A DNA stretch of 64,000 bases from Mantis religiosa (lineage: Eukaryota; Arthropoda; Insecta; Mantodea; Mantidae). Positions 23,137 through 34,945 of this stretch are shown here, piece after piece. The notes below the pieces were generated by a model, which searched no databases, was not told the DNA's origin, and saw nothing but the letters and a program-made list of their open reading frames with translations. The stretch covers positions 13,563,045-13,627,044 of the forward strand of contig CM060953.1 in assembly GCA_030765055.1 (NCBI GenBank), read 5' to 3'. Made by a program: the position numbers and the translations under genes. The stretch's first letter is position 1. The number at the start of each line of letters is the position of its first letter.

Positions 23137-24490
23137 TCAATAAAGAATGATCACAAATTTTTTTGATAACGTAGCTTTACTTATCCTCATAATTTTGATG
23201 GTCGGTCTCAAAATACTCTCCCCTGAATGCGATGTACTTGTCCCAGCGTTTCTGTCAATCTTCAAAGACATGCTGGAAACCATTTTTGAGAGCTCCTTCA
23301 AAATCGCCTCCGCAGCCTTCACCACTGCTTCTGATGATGGATAATGCCTCCCACGAAGGCGTTTCTTCAAGTTAGGGAATGGAAAATGTCACATGGGGCT
23401 AAATCCGGACTATAGGGAGGGTGAGGGATGTACTTCACGTTGATTTTTGCAAGATATTCAGCAACAACAGTGGCAATATGCGGCCACGCATTATCGTGGT
23501 ACAGCATCCAGCCTGCTTGACGGAAATGAGGTCTTTTGCGCCAGATATGGACTTGCAATGTTTTCAGGACATCCCTTTAGTATTGTCCAGTTACTGATGT
23601 GTGTGCAGGTACAACATGCTGATAAACCATTCCATGGATATCAAAGAATGAGATGACCATAACTTTCCCAGCAGGAGCAACCACTTTTGCTTTTTGGGGG
23701 GTTGGTGATGAAGGAGATTTCCACACTGAGCTTTGCTGTTTGCTCTCAGGATCAAAATGATGTAGCCAAGTTTCCTCAGCAGTGATTACGTCTGACAGAA
23801 ACTCCGGATCTTCCTTTAACATCAACTTTAACTGCATGCAGATTTGCATGCGTATGTCCTTTTGTTCGGGAATCAACATTCTTGGAACCCATCGCGCACA
23901 AACACGTCTCATGTGTAATGTTTCTTTGACCAACGTGTGGGTGGCACCCAATGAAATGTTCAGTATTTCAGAAAGTGATCTTAACGTAATTCGTAGCGTA
24001 GATGGTAGCATTTCTGCCTCACGTTCAAGAGGTCCCGAGTTCGAATCTCAGTCAGGGTGAGTTACCTGGATAAAGTTTTTTCCGGGGTTTTGCCTTATCC
24101 TTCAAGACGAATATCGGGTAACTCTAAGCTCCATGGACCCTGGACTCATTTGAGCACCATTTCACCCAATTCATTCACCGTCCGATATAACTTAAAAAAA
24201 GTTGGGGCGGACGTAAATTTAAAAAAAAATTAAGGTAATTCGTCGATCCTCTCTCACAATGGCAGTAGCAGTGTTGATGTTTTCTTCTGTAAGAGAAGTA
24301 ACTGGAGCACCGGGTCCACCTTCCTTTGAAATTGATTGTCTCCCCTCTTTGAACATTTTAAACAACCTTCGAGCTGTGCTGTAGGTAAGAACAGACTCTC
24401 CATAGGCCTGCTGTAACATTGTATAGACCTCAACTGAAGTTTGTTGAGACGAAAGCAGAATTTCAAAGCCGCATATTGTTCCTAGAGTGG
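23137..24490 (-). pseudogene. mariner transposase, inactivated by a SINE and point changes
   Basis: The N-terminal part (about 24485-24243) includes QQAYGESVLTYSTARRLFKM and AIVREDRRIT. The SINE-A at 23994-24234 then interrupts the codon run, which resumes with LRSLSEILNISLG after the duplicated target is discounted. The first catalytic motif is I-T-A-E-E-T-W-L-H-H-F, with E where mariner has D. The second is Y-H-D-N-A-W-P-H, with R to W. The third is YSPDLAPCD. A one-base indel follows (frame closes as IFHSLT), and the C-terminus KKRLRGRHYPSSEAV is in another frame. The substitution of the first aspartate alone would be expected to kill catalysis. Confidence 0.92.
23994..24234 (+). mobile_element. 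SINE-A, single-unit copy inside mariner 3
   Basis: The tRNA-like head (B-box GTTCGAATCTC at about 24040), spacer, single body unit of the longer form and an A-rich tail (AAATTTAAAAAAAAATTAAG) are all present. An exact 8-bp target duplication, GTAATTCG, lies at 23986-23993 and 24235-24242, extended by a near match. This is the best-defined full-length SINE-A in the window and gives its boundaries. Confidence 0.95.
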
Positions 24491-24683
24491 TACCTCTATT
24501 TTAGCGGTAGGCGATGCTGAACACAGGTTGTCACAGGCTTGAACCAGGAGTTCCAACAATGAAACTACTACAGTGTGTTTGTTTCACATCAAGCTAACAG
24601 AATATAATAAGATTGAATTTTAGTGCGAAAAGTTATGAGCGTAAAAAATTATGATCATTCTTTATCAAACAGCCCCCTATATA

Positions 24684-25397
24684 CCTCAAATGACCACTCA
24701 GAATAAAAATGTACGGAAAGGATAAGATATTCCAGAAATGTGATTGTTCTTAATGTAGAGCACTGAGCCGTTTTGGAGTGAATTAATTAGTGTTTGAAAA
24801 AATTGGCGTCTTGGATTACTAGCTCGGTATTTTCATCAAAATTCTTGGAGCCATTGCTCAAAAATTAAAAATTGGATATTGAAAAGTTATAAATGTAATG
24901 TTCTGTTTGAATTGTGTGGTGAAGCGGGGGTGGGTTATATCTAAATGTGAGAATATTTATTCGATTTCATGTTTTGTGTTGAGCGTCTATCACTGAATTC
25001 AGATTAACGATGGCAAATAAGCAAAAAGAAGTTAGAAACTCTGACCCAAAAATGATCTAGGTAATTTCATGAAAGGGTCGGGATGTACTTACAATGGTTT
25101 TATGTTGTTTTTGCACGTTACCGTATACGGAGACAGTTGAAACGCGTATGCGTGTTCTGGAAGACCTTCTACAAACGGAGTTAAACGTGCCAGACATGTC
25201 CATTACTTGAAGGACAGTGATAATTTATTTATTATTTCCATTTGTGTACCATCAGCCCTTTTCGCTGAGTGTCTGTGTCGCTATGTGGAACAGCAGTCAC
25301 GACAATATATCACATTTTAATTGTCATCTTTATCTTTACGTCACACTATAAAAAAGGTACAATGGAACATGTATCGTATCAACTTTGTACGTCTAAG

Positions 25398-25400
<3 letters not shown>
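24684..25400. other. Unassigned AT-rich sequence
   Basis: No gene or repeat is recognised. Confidence 0.4.

Positions 25401-25448
<48 letters not shown>
25401..25448. repeat. (TA)n microsatellite
   Basis: A perfect TA run of 48 bp. Confidence 0.96.
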
Positions 25449-25449
<1 letters not shown>

Positions 25450-25523
25450 TCGATAAAAAATTTCGATATCCAGGTTTAAAATAACGTACTATCACTCCTT
25501 CAATACAAAAACTCTAAAGCGTG

Positions 25524-28500
25524 AGAAATCTCCAACGTTGTCGATGAATGAAATTATGTATAAATAAGTACATGGTACATAGAGCTTAGAGTTACCAGAC
25601 ATTCAACTTTCAGGACAAGAGAAAACCTCCAACGTTAAGTCATATCGGACGATGATTAAAATGATGTTCAAATAAGTACAGGGTACATAGAGCTTAGAGT
25701 TACCAGACATTCAACTTTCAGGACAAGAGAAAACCTCCAACGTTAAGTCATATCGAACGATGAATGAAATGATGTTCAATTGAGTACAGGGTACATAGAG
25801 CTTAGAGTTACCAGACATTCATCTTTCAGGATAAGAGAAAACCTCCAACGTTAAGTCATATCGGACGATGAATGAAATGATGTTCAAATGAGTGCAGGGT
25901 ACATAGAGCTTAGAGTTACCAGACATTCATCTTTCAGGATAAGAGAAAACCTCCAACGTTAAGTCATATCGGACGATGAATGAAATGATGTTCAAATAAG
26001 TACAGGGTACATAGAGCTTAGAGTTATCAGACATTCATCTTTCAGGATAAGAGAAAACCTCCAACGTTAAGTCATATCGGACGATGAATGAAATGATGTT
26101 CAAATGAGTACAGGGTACATAGAGCTTAGAGTTACCAGACATTCATCTTTCTGGATAAGAGAAAACCTCCAACGCTAAGTCATATCGGACGATGAATGAA
26201 ATGGTGTTCAAATAAGTACAGGGTACATAGAACTTAGAGTTATCAGACATTCATCTTTCAGGATAAGAGAAAACCTCCAACGTTAAGTCATATCGGACGA
26301 TGAATGAAATGATGTTCAAATAAGTACAGGGTACATAGAGCTTAGAGTTACCAGACATTCATCTTTCAGGATAAGAGAAAACCTCCAACGTTAAGTCATG
26401 TCGGACGATGAATGAAATGATGTTTAAATAAGTACAGGGTACATAGAGCTTAGAGTTACCAGACATTCATCTTTCAGGATAAGAGAAAACCTCCAACGTT
26501 AAGTCATATCGGACGATGAATGAAATGATGTTCAAATAAGTACAGGGTACATAGAGCTTAGAGTTACCAGAGATTCATCTTTCAGGATAAGAGAAAACCT
26601 CCAACGTTAAGTCATATCGGACGATGAATGAAATGATGTTCAAATGAGTACAGGGTACATAGAGCTTAGAGTTACCAGACATTCATCTTTCAGGATAAGA
26701 GAAAACCTCCAACGTTAAGTCATATCGGACGATGAATGAAATGATGTTCAAATAAGTACAGGGTACATAGAGCTTAGAGTTACCAGATATTCATCTTTCA
26801 GGATAAGAGAAAACCTCCAACGTTAAGTCATATCGGACGATGAATGAAATGATGTTCAAATGAGTACAGAGTACATAGAGCTTAGAGTTGCCAGACATTC
26901 ATCTTTCAGGATAAGAGAAAACCTCCAACGCTAAGTCATATCGGACGATGAATGAAATGATGTTTAAATAAGTACAGGGTACATAGAGCTTAGAGTTACC
27001 AGACATTCATCTTTCAGGATAAGAGAAAACCTCCAACGTTAAGTCATATCGGACAATGAATGAAATGATGTTCAAATGAGTACAGAGTACATAGAACTTA
27101 GAGTTACCAGACATTCATCTTTCAGGATAAGAGAAAACCTCCAACGTTAAGTCATATCGGACGATGAATGAAATGATGTTCAAATGAGTACAGGGTACAT
27201 AGAGCTTAGAGTTACTAGACATTCATCTTTCAGGATAAGAGTAAACCTACAACGTTAAGTCATATCGGACGATGAATGAAGTGATGTTCAAATAAGTACA
27301 GGGTACATAGAGCTTAGAGTTACCAGACATTCACCTTTCAGGATAAGGGAAAACCTCCAACGTTAAGTCATATCGGACGATGAATGAAATGGTGTTCAAA
27401 TAAGTACAGGGTACATAGAGCTTAGAGTTATCAGACATTCATCTTTCAGGATAAGAGAAAACCTCCAACGTTAAGTCATATCGGACGATGAATGAAATGA
27501 TGTTCAAATGAGTACAGGGTACATAGAGCTTAGAGTTATCAGACATTCATCTTTCAGGATAAGAGAAAACCTCCAACGTTAAGTCATATCGGACGATGAA
27601 TGAAATGATGTTCAAATAAGTACAGGGTACATAGAGCTTAGAGTTACCAGACATTCATCTTTCAGGATAAGAGAAAACCTCCAACGTAAAGTCATATCGG
27701 ACGATGAATGAAATGATGTTCAAATAAGTACAGGGTACATAGAGCTTAGAGTTATCAGACATTCATCTTTCAGGATAAGAGATAACCTCCAACGTTAAGT
27801 CATATCGGACGATGAATGAAATGATGTTCAAATAAGTACAGGGTACATAGAGCTTAGAGTTACCAGACATTCATCTTTCAGGATAAGAGAAAACCTCCAA
27901 CGTAAAGTCATATCGGACGATGAATGAAATGATGTTCAAATAAGTACAGGGTACATAGAGCTTAGAGTTATCAGACATTCATCTTTCAGGATAAGAGATA
28001 ACCTCCAACGTTAAGTCATATCGAACGATGAATGAAATGATGTTCAAATAAGTACAGGGTACATAGAGCTTAGAGTTATCAGACATTCATCTTTCAGGAT
28101 AAGAGAAAACCTCCAACGTAAAGTCATATCGGACGATGAATGAAATGATGTTCAAATAAGTACAGGGTACATAGAGCTTAGAGTTATCAGACATTCATCT
28201 TTCAGGATAAGAGATAACCTCCAACGTTAAGTCATATCGGACGATGAATGAAATGATGTTCAAATAAGTACAGGGTACATAGAGCTTAGAGTTATCAGAC
28301 ATTCATCTTTCAGGATAAGAGAAAACCTCCAACGTAAAGTCATATCGGACGATGAATGAAATGATGTTCAAATAAGTACAGGGTACATAGAGCTTAGAGT
28401 TATCAGACATTCATCTTTCAGGATAAGAGATAACCTCCAACGTTAAGTCATATCGGACGATGAATGAAATGATGTTCAAATAAGTACAGGGTACATAGAG

Positions 28501-29516
28501 CTTAGAGTTACCAGACATTCATCTTTCAGGATAAGAGAAAACCTCCAACGTTAAGTCATGTCGGACGATGAATGAAATGATGTTTAAATAAGTACAGGGT
28601 ACATAGAGCTTAGAGTTACCAGACATTCATCTTTCAGGATAAGAGAAAACCTCCAACGTTAAGTCATATCGGACGTTGAATGAAATGATGTTCAAATAAG
28701 TACAGGGTACATAGAGCTTAGAGCTACCAGAGATTCATCTTTCAGGATAAGAGAAAACCTCCAACGTTAAGTCATATCGGACGATGAATGAAATGATGTT
28801 CAAATGAGTACAGGGTACATAGAGCTTAGAGTTACCAGACATTCATCTTTCAGGATAAGAGAAAACCTCCAACGTTAAGTCATATCGGACGATGAATGAA
28901 ATGATGTTCAAATAAGTACAGGGTACATAGAGCTTAGAGTTACCAGATATTCATCTTTCAGGATAAGAGAAAACCTCCAACGTTAAGTCATATCGGACGA
29001 TGAATGAAATGATGTTCAAATGAGTACAGAGTACATAGAGCTTAGAGTTGCCAGACATTCATCTTTCAGGATAAGAGAAAACCTCCAACGTTAAGTCATA
29101 TCGGACAATGAATGAAATGATGTTCAAATGAGTACAGAGTACATAGAACTTAGAGTTACCAGACATTCATCTTTCAGGATAAGAGAAAACCTCCAACGTT
29201 AAGTCATATCGGACGATGAATGAAATGATGTTTAAATAAGTACAGGGTACATAGAGCTTAGAGTTACTAGACATTCATCTTTCAGGATAAGAGTAAACCT
29301 ACAACGTTAAGTCATATCGGACGATGAATGGAATGGGTGAAATGATGCCCAAATGAGTCCGAGCTCCATGGAGCTTAGGGCTACCCGACATTCGGCTTTC
29401 ACAATAAGGGAAAACCCCGGAAAAAACCGTATCCAGTTAACTCACCCTGACCGAGATTCGAACTCGCGACGTCTTGAACGTGAGGCAGACACGCTACCAC
29501 CACGCTATCAAGGCGA
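25524..29516 (-). repeat. SINE-A giant array, about 35 units of 108 bp, with head
   Basis: About 35 units in one direction run from a SINE tail-side junction (GAAATCTCCAACGTT at 25524) to a complete ancestral-type SINE body and tRNA-like head at 29300-29516 (minus strand). Most units differ by only a few bases. Marker variants (GATGTTTAAATAAG, CCAGAGATTC, CCAGATATTC, GTACAGAGTACATAG, GTTACTAGAC) let blocks be traced, and two block-level duplications are visible. No reading frame is maintained: the unit holds stops in all frames or is non-coding. Confidence 0.97.
27660..28445 (-). repeat. 216-bp higher-order (dimer) repeat within the SINE-A array
   Basis: Units with CAACGTAAAGTC alternate strictly with units starting GAGATAACCTCCAACGTTAAG. 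The first type appears near 27685, 27900, 28115 and 28333, and the second near 27780, 27995, 28210 and 28428. The alternation shows that a two-unit block was amplified about four times. Confidence 0.9.
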
Positions 29517-29530
29517 GCGGGGATGCACTA

Positions 29531-29645
29531 GCAATGCATAACGGAATTCATGTAGTTTCGCAACGACAACCTGGATAAATGTGCTGGTGCGTTATCGTGG
29601 TGAAAAAACATGAAATGGTGAAAATGGCGGTGTTCCTTGAGCTTC
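29531..29645 (-). pseudogene. Tc1/mariner transposase fragment
   Basis: On minus the sequence reads FFHHDNAPAHLSRLSLRNYM, which carries the second catalytic aspartate motif H-x-D-N-A-P-A-H of Tc1/mariner transposases. Only about 35 codons can be aligned by eye, and no ends are seen. Confidence 0.6.
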
Positions 29646-30540
29646 TTGTCCTTTCTGAAATATAGTTGTCATTGGTTTGGATATTTTTTTAAAGTGCTCT
29701 ATTATATGGCATAGAAAGAGTACCATAGTTCAAGACCATTCTATTAGAAACTCGCTTTTAAACAACTGTCACACTTCAGCCTCGTTTATCCCACTGTGTG
29801 TACGTACAAAGAAACGTTTATCTCAAAATAAATGAAGTTTTTTCATGATGGCCACTCCGTAACTGTTGTTTTCAGCTTCTTACTATATATTGGACGTGAA
29901 AGAACGTCCAAAGGCGTCTCTATCAGGTTCGAGTCTCCTTTATATTGCAAAATAATTAAATTTGTAATATATTATAGGCAATATTACATTTGTTTTTTCC
30001 TCAGAGAAAATTCCGAAGCGTTCTTTGAGCGCTTGTTCGTGCTATTAGTGTACAATAATAAATGAAAGTGTTTCTTTACTCGAGAGTTGTCCTCCAAAAT
30101 ACTAAATATTTTGAACCAAAGAATCAAGCTGTGTGGTTATGTTTATCTGCGCACGCTCACGAAATATGACACGTTAGCATTTTTGAGGCCATCGGCCTTT
30201 TTGTCGTCGCTCTTTTGTTTCCAGTCTGTATACCTCCACTGTGCTGCCTGACGTCACCAGGGTGCGAAACTGTTCTGAGCTTAAAAGTTTTTGTAAACTT
30301 TTAAAATCTCGAAATTTACAGCTCTTGGAAATTTATTGGAATGCATTTATTCGTTTTTTAAACGTTTGGACTCGTGAGCCAAAGGTTAATACGTCGAACT
30401 AATTGGTTTGGGTGTATTGTAAGAAAGAGTTTTCCTAAAAGGAACGTGAGATAAATCTAGCTGGCACTTTTGGGAGTCACATTGTCATTACGTCATACTA
30501 CGTTTGAAAAGTTATAACTTCCTTAAATAAAAAAGGTTCA
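29646..30540. other. Unassigned sequence
   Basis: No gene or repeat is recognised. A 77-codon plus frame at 29832-30065 has no motif. Confidence 0.35.
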
Positions 30541-30544
30541 ATAT

Positions 30545-30915
30545 TCGTATTCGTTCTGTATTCCCTTGTAACTAATATAAGATAATGTTTTTCTTGAAGT
30601 AGATAATGTAGTGTAGTGTAGATAGTAGATAGTGTTTGTAGAAGAGTAGAGAAAGTCATGTATACATCACATAACGACCAGCTGTTTAAAACATTTCACT
30701 ATCACTTAAAGTCTACTGTATTCCCTTGTAGCTACAATGAGATAATGTTTATCTTGAAGTAGATAGAGCAATAAGTGTTTGTATAAGAGTAGAGAAAGTC
30801 ATGTAGATCGCATAACGACCAAAACTTTGACAATCACTTAAAGTCTACTCTATTCTCAATAAGGTATTTATCTTGAAGTAGATATAGCAGTATGTGTTTA
30901 TATAAGAGTAGAGAA
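30545..30915 (+). repeat. Repeat D: about three tandem 135-bp units
   Basis: Three decayed copies of the 135-bp unit (GTATTCCCTTGTAACTA, GATAATGTTT, GAGTAGAGAAAGTCATGTA). The first contains an extra TAGTGTAGTGTAGATAGTAG stretch. Confidence 0.85.
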
Positions 30916-31744
30916 AGGCAAGTGCGTGCTAAGCACCAGGTCTTTTCTTAATGTAGGTGCTAGATCAGAGATGAGTGATGTATTATTGCAGTTTGTGGTG
31001 TAATATGTATAGCAGGCCTTGGAACGTGCGAGCAGTTTGGTTTGGAGGTCATTCACAGGGTGAGGTAGTCCTCCGGCAAGGTCGCACATGATTCCTTCAG
31101 TTGTGGCTACGTGCTCCCCCAATGCCATCTACCTGCATAACACAAAACATTGTTGGCTCCCTCAAACCACGGAACATTGTATAGCTAATCTGTTAAGTAG
31201 TTATTTTTATAGTAAAAGAGTTAATATTTTTTTGTAACAAGACTTTTTTCTTTCTGTTTCAGCTCCCTGCAGTTTAGCTCGGAAGTTCTTCACGTAAGTA
31301 CCACAAAGTGTAATTCAGTGATAAGTCTCTCTGCAGATGATATGTCAGTGCCTGTACCGGCTTCAAAATGTATCTATCGTTTCCTTGACCTCCCGAATAT
31401 CTTCTTGTAAAATGCTTTTCTGTGGATTTTCTCTGGTTTACATTCTTTCAACACGTTATTTAGATTCATTTCTATAATGTATAATTATTACTTCTAGAGA
31501 GACTGTTTCTATTGCTGGGAATCTTACCTCTTAGTGATTTCATTTCCTCTATGTTCTTTTTATCGGCTTGTGCGTGATTCAGATCATAAAGGAAAGTAGG
31601 CACCGCCATCACTTTGTACTATTTCATTCGAGTGACTTTTCTGCTTTTAGTTTTCAGACTCTTGGGCATATCTGTTGAAACATAGTTCGTTTAATTTTAA
31701 AATCATTTTGGCTGATTTGCGAAAACAGATTATTTTTATATATC
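30916..31744. other. Unassigned; one GC-richer minus frame at 30898-31128
   Basis: The 76-codon minus frame has codon-like composition and a possible splice acceptor just upstream (TTTTGTGTTATGCAG at about 31134-31148), but an in-frame TAG lies between that acceptor and the ATG. No family is recognised. I do not call it a gene. Confidence 0.3.
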
Positions 31745-31975
31745 CCCGGTAAATCACATACGAAATTACGAGTCAAATGGAGAATTTAATGTTAGGACGA
31801 CACTTTGGCCATGGTAGCTCAATGGGTTAGAGCGACTGGACGGAAACCAATAGATCCGTGGTTCAAATCCCGGCCACGGCATTGAATTTTTCATGTCGAC
31901 TCTAACCATCAAAAACCTTAGCCTATATACGGCTAGTGTGAGGAAATGGTTAATTTCCATCAATTAACTAAAATT
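31745..31975 (+). mobile_element. SINE-B copy 1
   Basis: A leader (GAGTCAAATGGAGAATTTAATG) precedes a tRNA-like core at about 31808-31882. The core has a D-arm GCTC/GAGC, an anticodon-like arm CTGG/CCAG, B-box GGTTCAAATCC and acceptor-like ends GCCATGG/CCACGGC. The tail follows: TTGAATTTTTCATGT, CCTTAGCCTATATACGGC and ATCAATTAACTAAAATTAAA. The loop gives GGA as anticodon with C at position 33, so the parent tRNA is uncertain and this is not a functional tRNA gene. Confidence 0.85.
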
Positions 31976-32039
31976 AAAAATGTTGTTTAAAGGGGAAAAT
32001 ACTCAGATATGAGATTTTGAAAAAAAAAAAAAAAATTAA

Positions 32040-32370
32040 ATTAAAGAGAAGTGATTGAAGAAAAGAGCAGGGCATGTGAAACGCGTTATAAAATCTACAG
32101 AGTATGACGAGCTAAATCGTGCTGTGTTCGAGTGGTTTGTTAGTGCACGCGCTAAAGTAATTCCCATTTCTGCACCATTACTTCAGACTCAAGCTTTAGA
32201 GACAAGACAATTAGGTAAAGACAATTTCAGAACTTCCAATGGATGACTCGAGAGTTTCAAACATCGCCATAACTTGTTTTGAATGTAGTGTGTGGTGAAA
32301 CAAATGATGTTGATATTCAGACAGTTGAAGATTGGAAAGGGAAAATTGAAAACAAACAGAGAATTTAGGC
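32040..32370 (+). pseudogene. pogo/Tigger-like transposase N-terminal fragment
   Basis: The frame reads EYDELNRAVFEWFVSARAKV, then IPISAPLLQTQA and FRTSNG. This matches the CENP-B-type DNA-binding domain of pogo/Tigger transposases (L-x-x-A-L-x-x-W-F, I-P-I-S-G-P, F-x-A-S-N-G-W). The expected tryptophan after SNG is a TGA stop at 32244-32246. After a frameshift the text continues VCGETNDVDIQTVEDWKGK, which also fits the family. The DDE core is missing. Confidence 0.85.
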
Positions 32371-32844
32371 AACAAACTTACAATTATTATATGTAAGTTG
32401 AAAATATAGTACATAACACATATCAGCGTATTATTAATTTTACTGCATTCTATATTATTCGTTCACTGTAAACCTGTACGACTACTTCGTAACTTCTTTG
32501 TATTCAAAGAAGTAAGACTCAAACCTGTGTAAACGGAAAATAAATGACAGAACGATCGCGTTCCGTTTTAGAGAGGTTTTAAATAGTACGGCACTGAAAA
32601 TATACATAGTTTTGAATATCTGATTTCGTGATGTGCGTTCTTAAGTATTTAGAACTCCTGAACTTGCCCTAATATGATATGATTATAATTTATTGAGTAC
32701 TAAAGCAAATACATCTTGGGCTACCCCTGAGTTGGGCCCTGGCAGGGCAGCCCTTCAATACAATACGTGTTTACCCCTTTTAATTGTCATTGCTTTTCAT
32801 TTAGTTTTGTACGCTGTGCTAGTTTTCTGTATTTGCCAAATTTT

Positions 32845-32927
<83 letters not shown>

Positions 32928-33224
32928 ATTATCACTTGTTTGAACTACATCTTTCTATTGTTTCATTGTCTGTATTCGCTTAACCTCACTTTTCAACATT
33001 TCTCAATTCTTGTGTTCCCTTTCCCTATTACTAATCATTTAACTTCACTGCAGTTTTTTTCAATCCTTCTTCCAGTTAACCTATCACTTCATCACACATT
33101 TCCAAATGTTGTTCTCAGCTTTCCGCAGCTCCCTCTGATCTTTCTTCCCTTTTTACAAACAATTTGGCTCCAATATATAATCGGTAAAGTTGTATTTTTC
33201 AATTTATTAGTTATGTTTGTGAAG
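32371..33224. other. Unassigned apart from a (TC)n tract
   Basis: The 96-codon frame here is a serine-leucine artefact of the TC tract. No gene is seen. Confidence 0.4.
32847..32923. repeat. (TC)n microsatellite
   Basis: A 77-bp TC run. Confidence 0.97.
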
Positions 33225-33790
33225 TAATAATATTTATCCGCCACCATAAGAAAAAACACATCATTACGCGATACTTTTGCTACTGAAGAGCACACCTTTT
33301 ACTGTTACACGTGAATAATCTGTGCAGAGAGTCGAATTATCTCTACCAGAGTCAATATAGCACACCAAGCAGAATAATAAAGTTAAAATTTGCGAGACAA
33401 AGACACAACGCCTACTCTAATTTAGTGTCACAGACATTTGACTATCGATTAGTCCGATGTTCATTTTTTTCCTTTAGCTTCTCGAATTTCTGCAGGTAAA
33501 AATCTTCCGTCGCCTGAATCACTTATTTTACCATTTGTTATTTTTGCATCACCATAGTTACACTCTTCGTATTCAAAGCCTTCAATATCATCTTACACTT
33601 AGTTAAACATCGATTATAAATCTTTTGTAAAGTAATCTTTAATATTTTTATAATTCATAATTAAAGGGTATTTTTTCTTATGTAATGCGACTAGCAAGGT
33701 TTGATATACTCGGCGCTAGCGACTCGGGCGTTAAATTTGTTCACTTCCAAATAAATACCAACTTACCTCGAAAGTCTATTCTTGTACAAA
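33225..33790. repeat. Dispersed repeat family C, second copy
   Basis: It aligns with about 4265-5125 from TATCCGCCACCATAAG to TTACCTCGAAAGTC but lacks the 290-bp segment at about 4505-4795. At that junction the text runs TTTAGCTTCTCGAATTTCTG without a break. Confidence 0.8.
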
Positions 33791-34480
33791 ATATTCTTAA
33801 AAATTTAATTCCTCTGTCTACTTCATATTATTAATAGCAGCAGATATTTTTAGATATAGTTTTATATTTGCTTGTGGATACAAAGAGAAGGTGGGATTAC
33901 AGCAGCGTTAAATGACAGCAAAATCTTTAAATAGGTGGTTGCTATGTGATGACTTCGTGCGATCAGGAAGAGAGGGGAAGAAAAACCAATAACAACTTCT
34001 GTATGCAGAAAGCACAAGTATTTGAAAATTGACACCTGTAATAAGAAATACCTGAAAAATTGTTAACTCCATATTATAGTATTTCATTACGTTCTGGACT
34101 CTACAAACCGGGTCCAGATCTATGGTCGTGACAATTGACAAACAAAATATTATTATTTCGAGTATAAATTATAACAAGCCGTGTTAGTTGTTTAGTTATT
34201 CAGCTCACGAACAACACCAAGAAGCACATAGTCACACGAACACTGTGAGAGAGTGAAGTTAGCTTACTTCAGCAGTTACTGCAAGGTCAGTGACTAAACC
34301 AACAAACTATTGTTTTCTTAACGCCCATTCACTCTTTTCTAACATGCCACGATTGCAATAATGTACACCATTGTGGGCCTCCCATTATTTCCATTAAAGT
34401 AAAATTGGCCGAACAGAAGAAATGTTATAATTATACTGCAAAATAGCCTCAAAATCCTCTGCAAGATACCACAGATAGTA
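33791..34480. other. Unassigned sequence
   Basis: No gene or repeat is recognised. Confidence 0.4.
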
Positions 34481-34945
34481 GGGAGATGACAGTCAACCTT
34501 ACAGAGCATCAGACAGGGCAGGAGCTAGGAAATCTACAGACGTAGAAGTGGTCAGTCTAAAATCCTCACGGCTAGAGACGAGAGCATTTAAAAGAATCCC
34601 TGAATGATTGCTCCCTAGAATGTTACTGTTTCAGAAAGTACCGTAACATCTGTTTTTAATAACCAAGGATACAACGGCAAGGTACCACGGAAGAAGTCAA
34701 CTCACAAAACAGGGAAAAAAATGCATAAATTTACTTGAAAGTACCGCGAAAAAATCGTGGACTTCTGGGTAAAAGTGAGAGCCTGTTTGGTTCAAACTGC
34801 AGCCGCAAAATGTGGAAGAAAACAAATACAGAACTGGAGCCAAAAAATCTAACGTTTATATTGAAATATGGGGCAGGATCCGACCTTGTTTGGGATTGCT
34901 TCAGCTGTGAGGTGTCGACAAGTTCCATAATGAATCACAGTGAAG
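34480..34945 (+). pseudogene. Tc1-like transposase fragment
   Basis: The frame near 34615-34730 reads VSESTVTSVFNNQGYNGKVP, resembling the Tc1 second helix-turn-helix and linker (V-S-x-S-T-V, G-x-x-G-x-V-x-R-K-K-P). At 34735-34945 it reads ESLFGSNCSRKMWKKTNTEL, then EPKNLTF and DLVWDCFS, matching the Tc1 stretch around the first catalytic residue (W-S-D-E-S-x-F, W-R-K-P-x-T-E-L, M-V-W-G-C-F-S). The catalytic D before E-S appears replaced (G-K-S-E-S). It ends where SINE-B sequence begins. Confidence 0.82.

Larger units (their letters stand above)
23127..24679 (-). mobile_element. mariner element 3, interrupted by a SINE
   Basis: Terminal inverted repeats of about 34 bp share ATAAAGAATGATCA and the following AATTTTT run (left 23130-23165, right 24635-24675). 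TA dinucleotides flank both ends (23125-23126 and 24680-24681; the right end is ambiguous because of a TATATA run). Subtracting the 241-bp SINE-A leaves about 1.3 kb, normal for mariner. Confidence 0.9.

Noticed and set aside
25524..29300. CRISPR-like regular repeats
   Set aside because: Units are contiguous 108-bp copies with no unique spacers, the organism is eukaryotic, and the unit is the body of a SINE.
30898..31128. 76-codon exon
   Set aside because: An in-frame stop lies between the possible acceptor and the ATG, no family is recognised, and the start of the window part overlaps repeat D.
31808..31882. Functional tRNA gene
   Set aside because: A cloverleaf can be drawn, but it has C at position 33, the same sequence recurs in five SINE-B pieces with common flanks, and no terminator follows.
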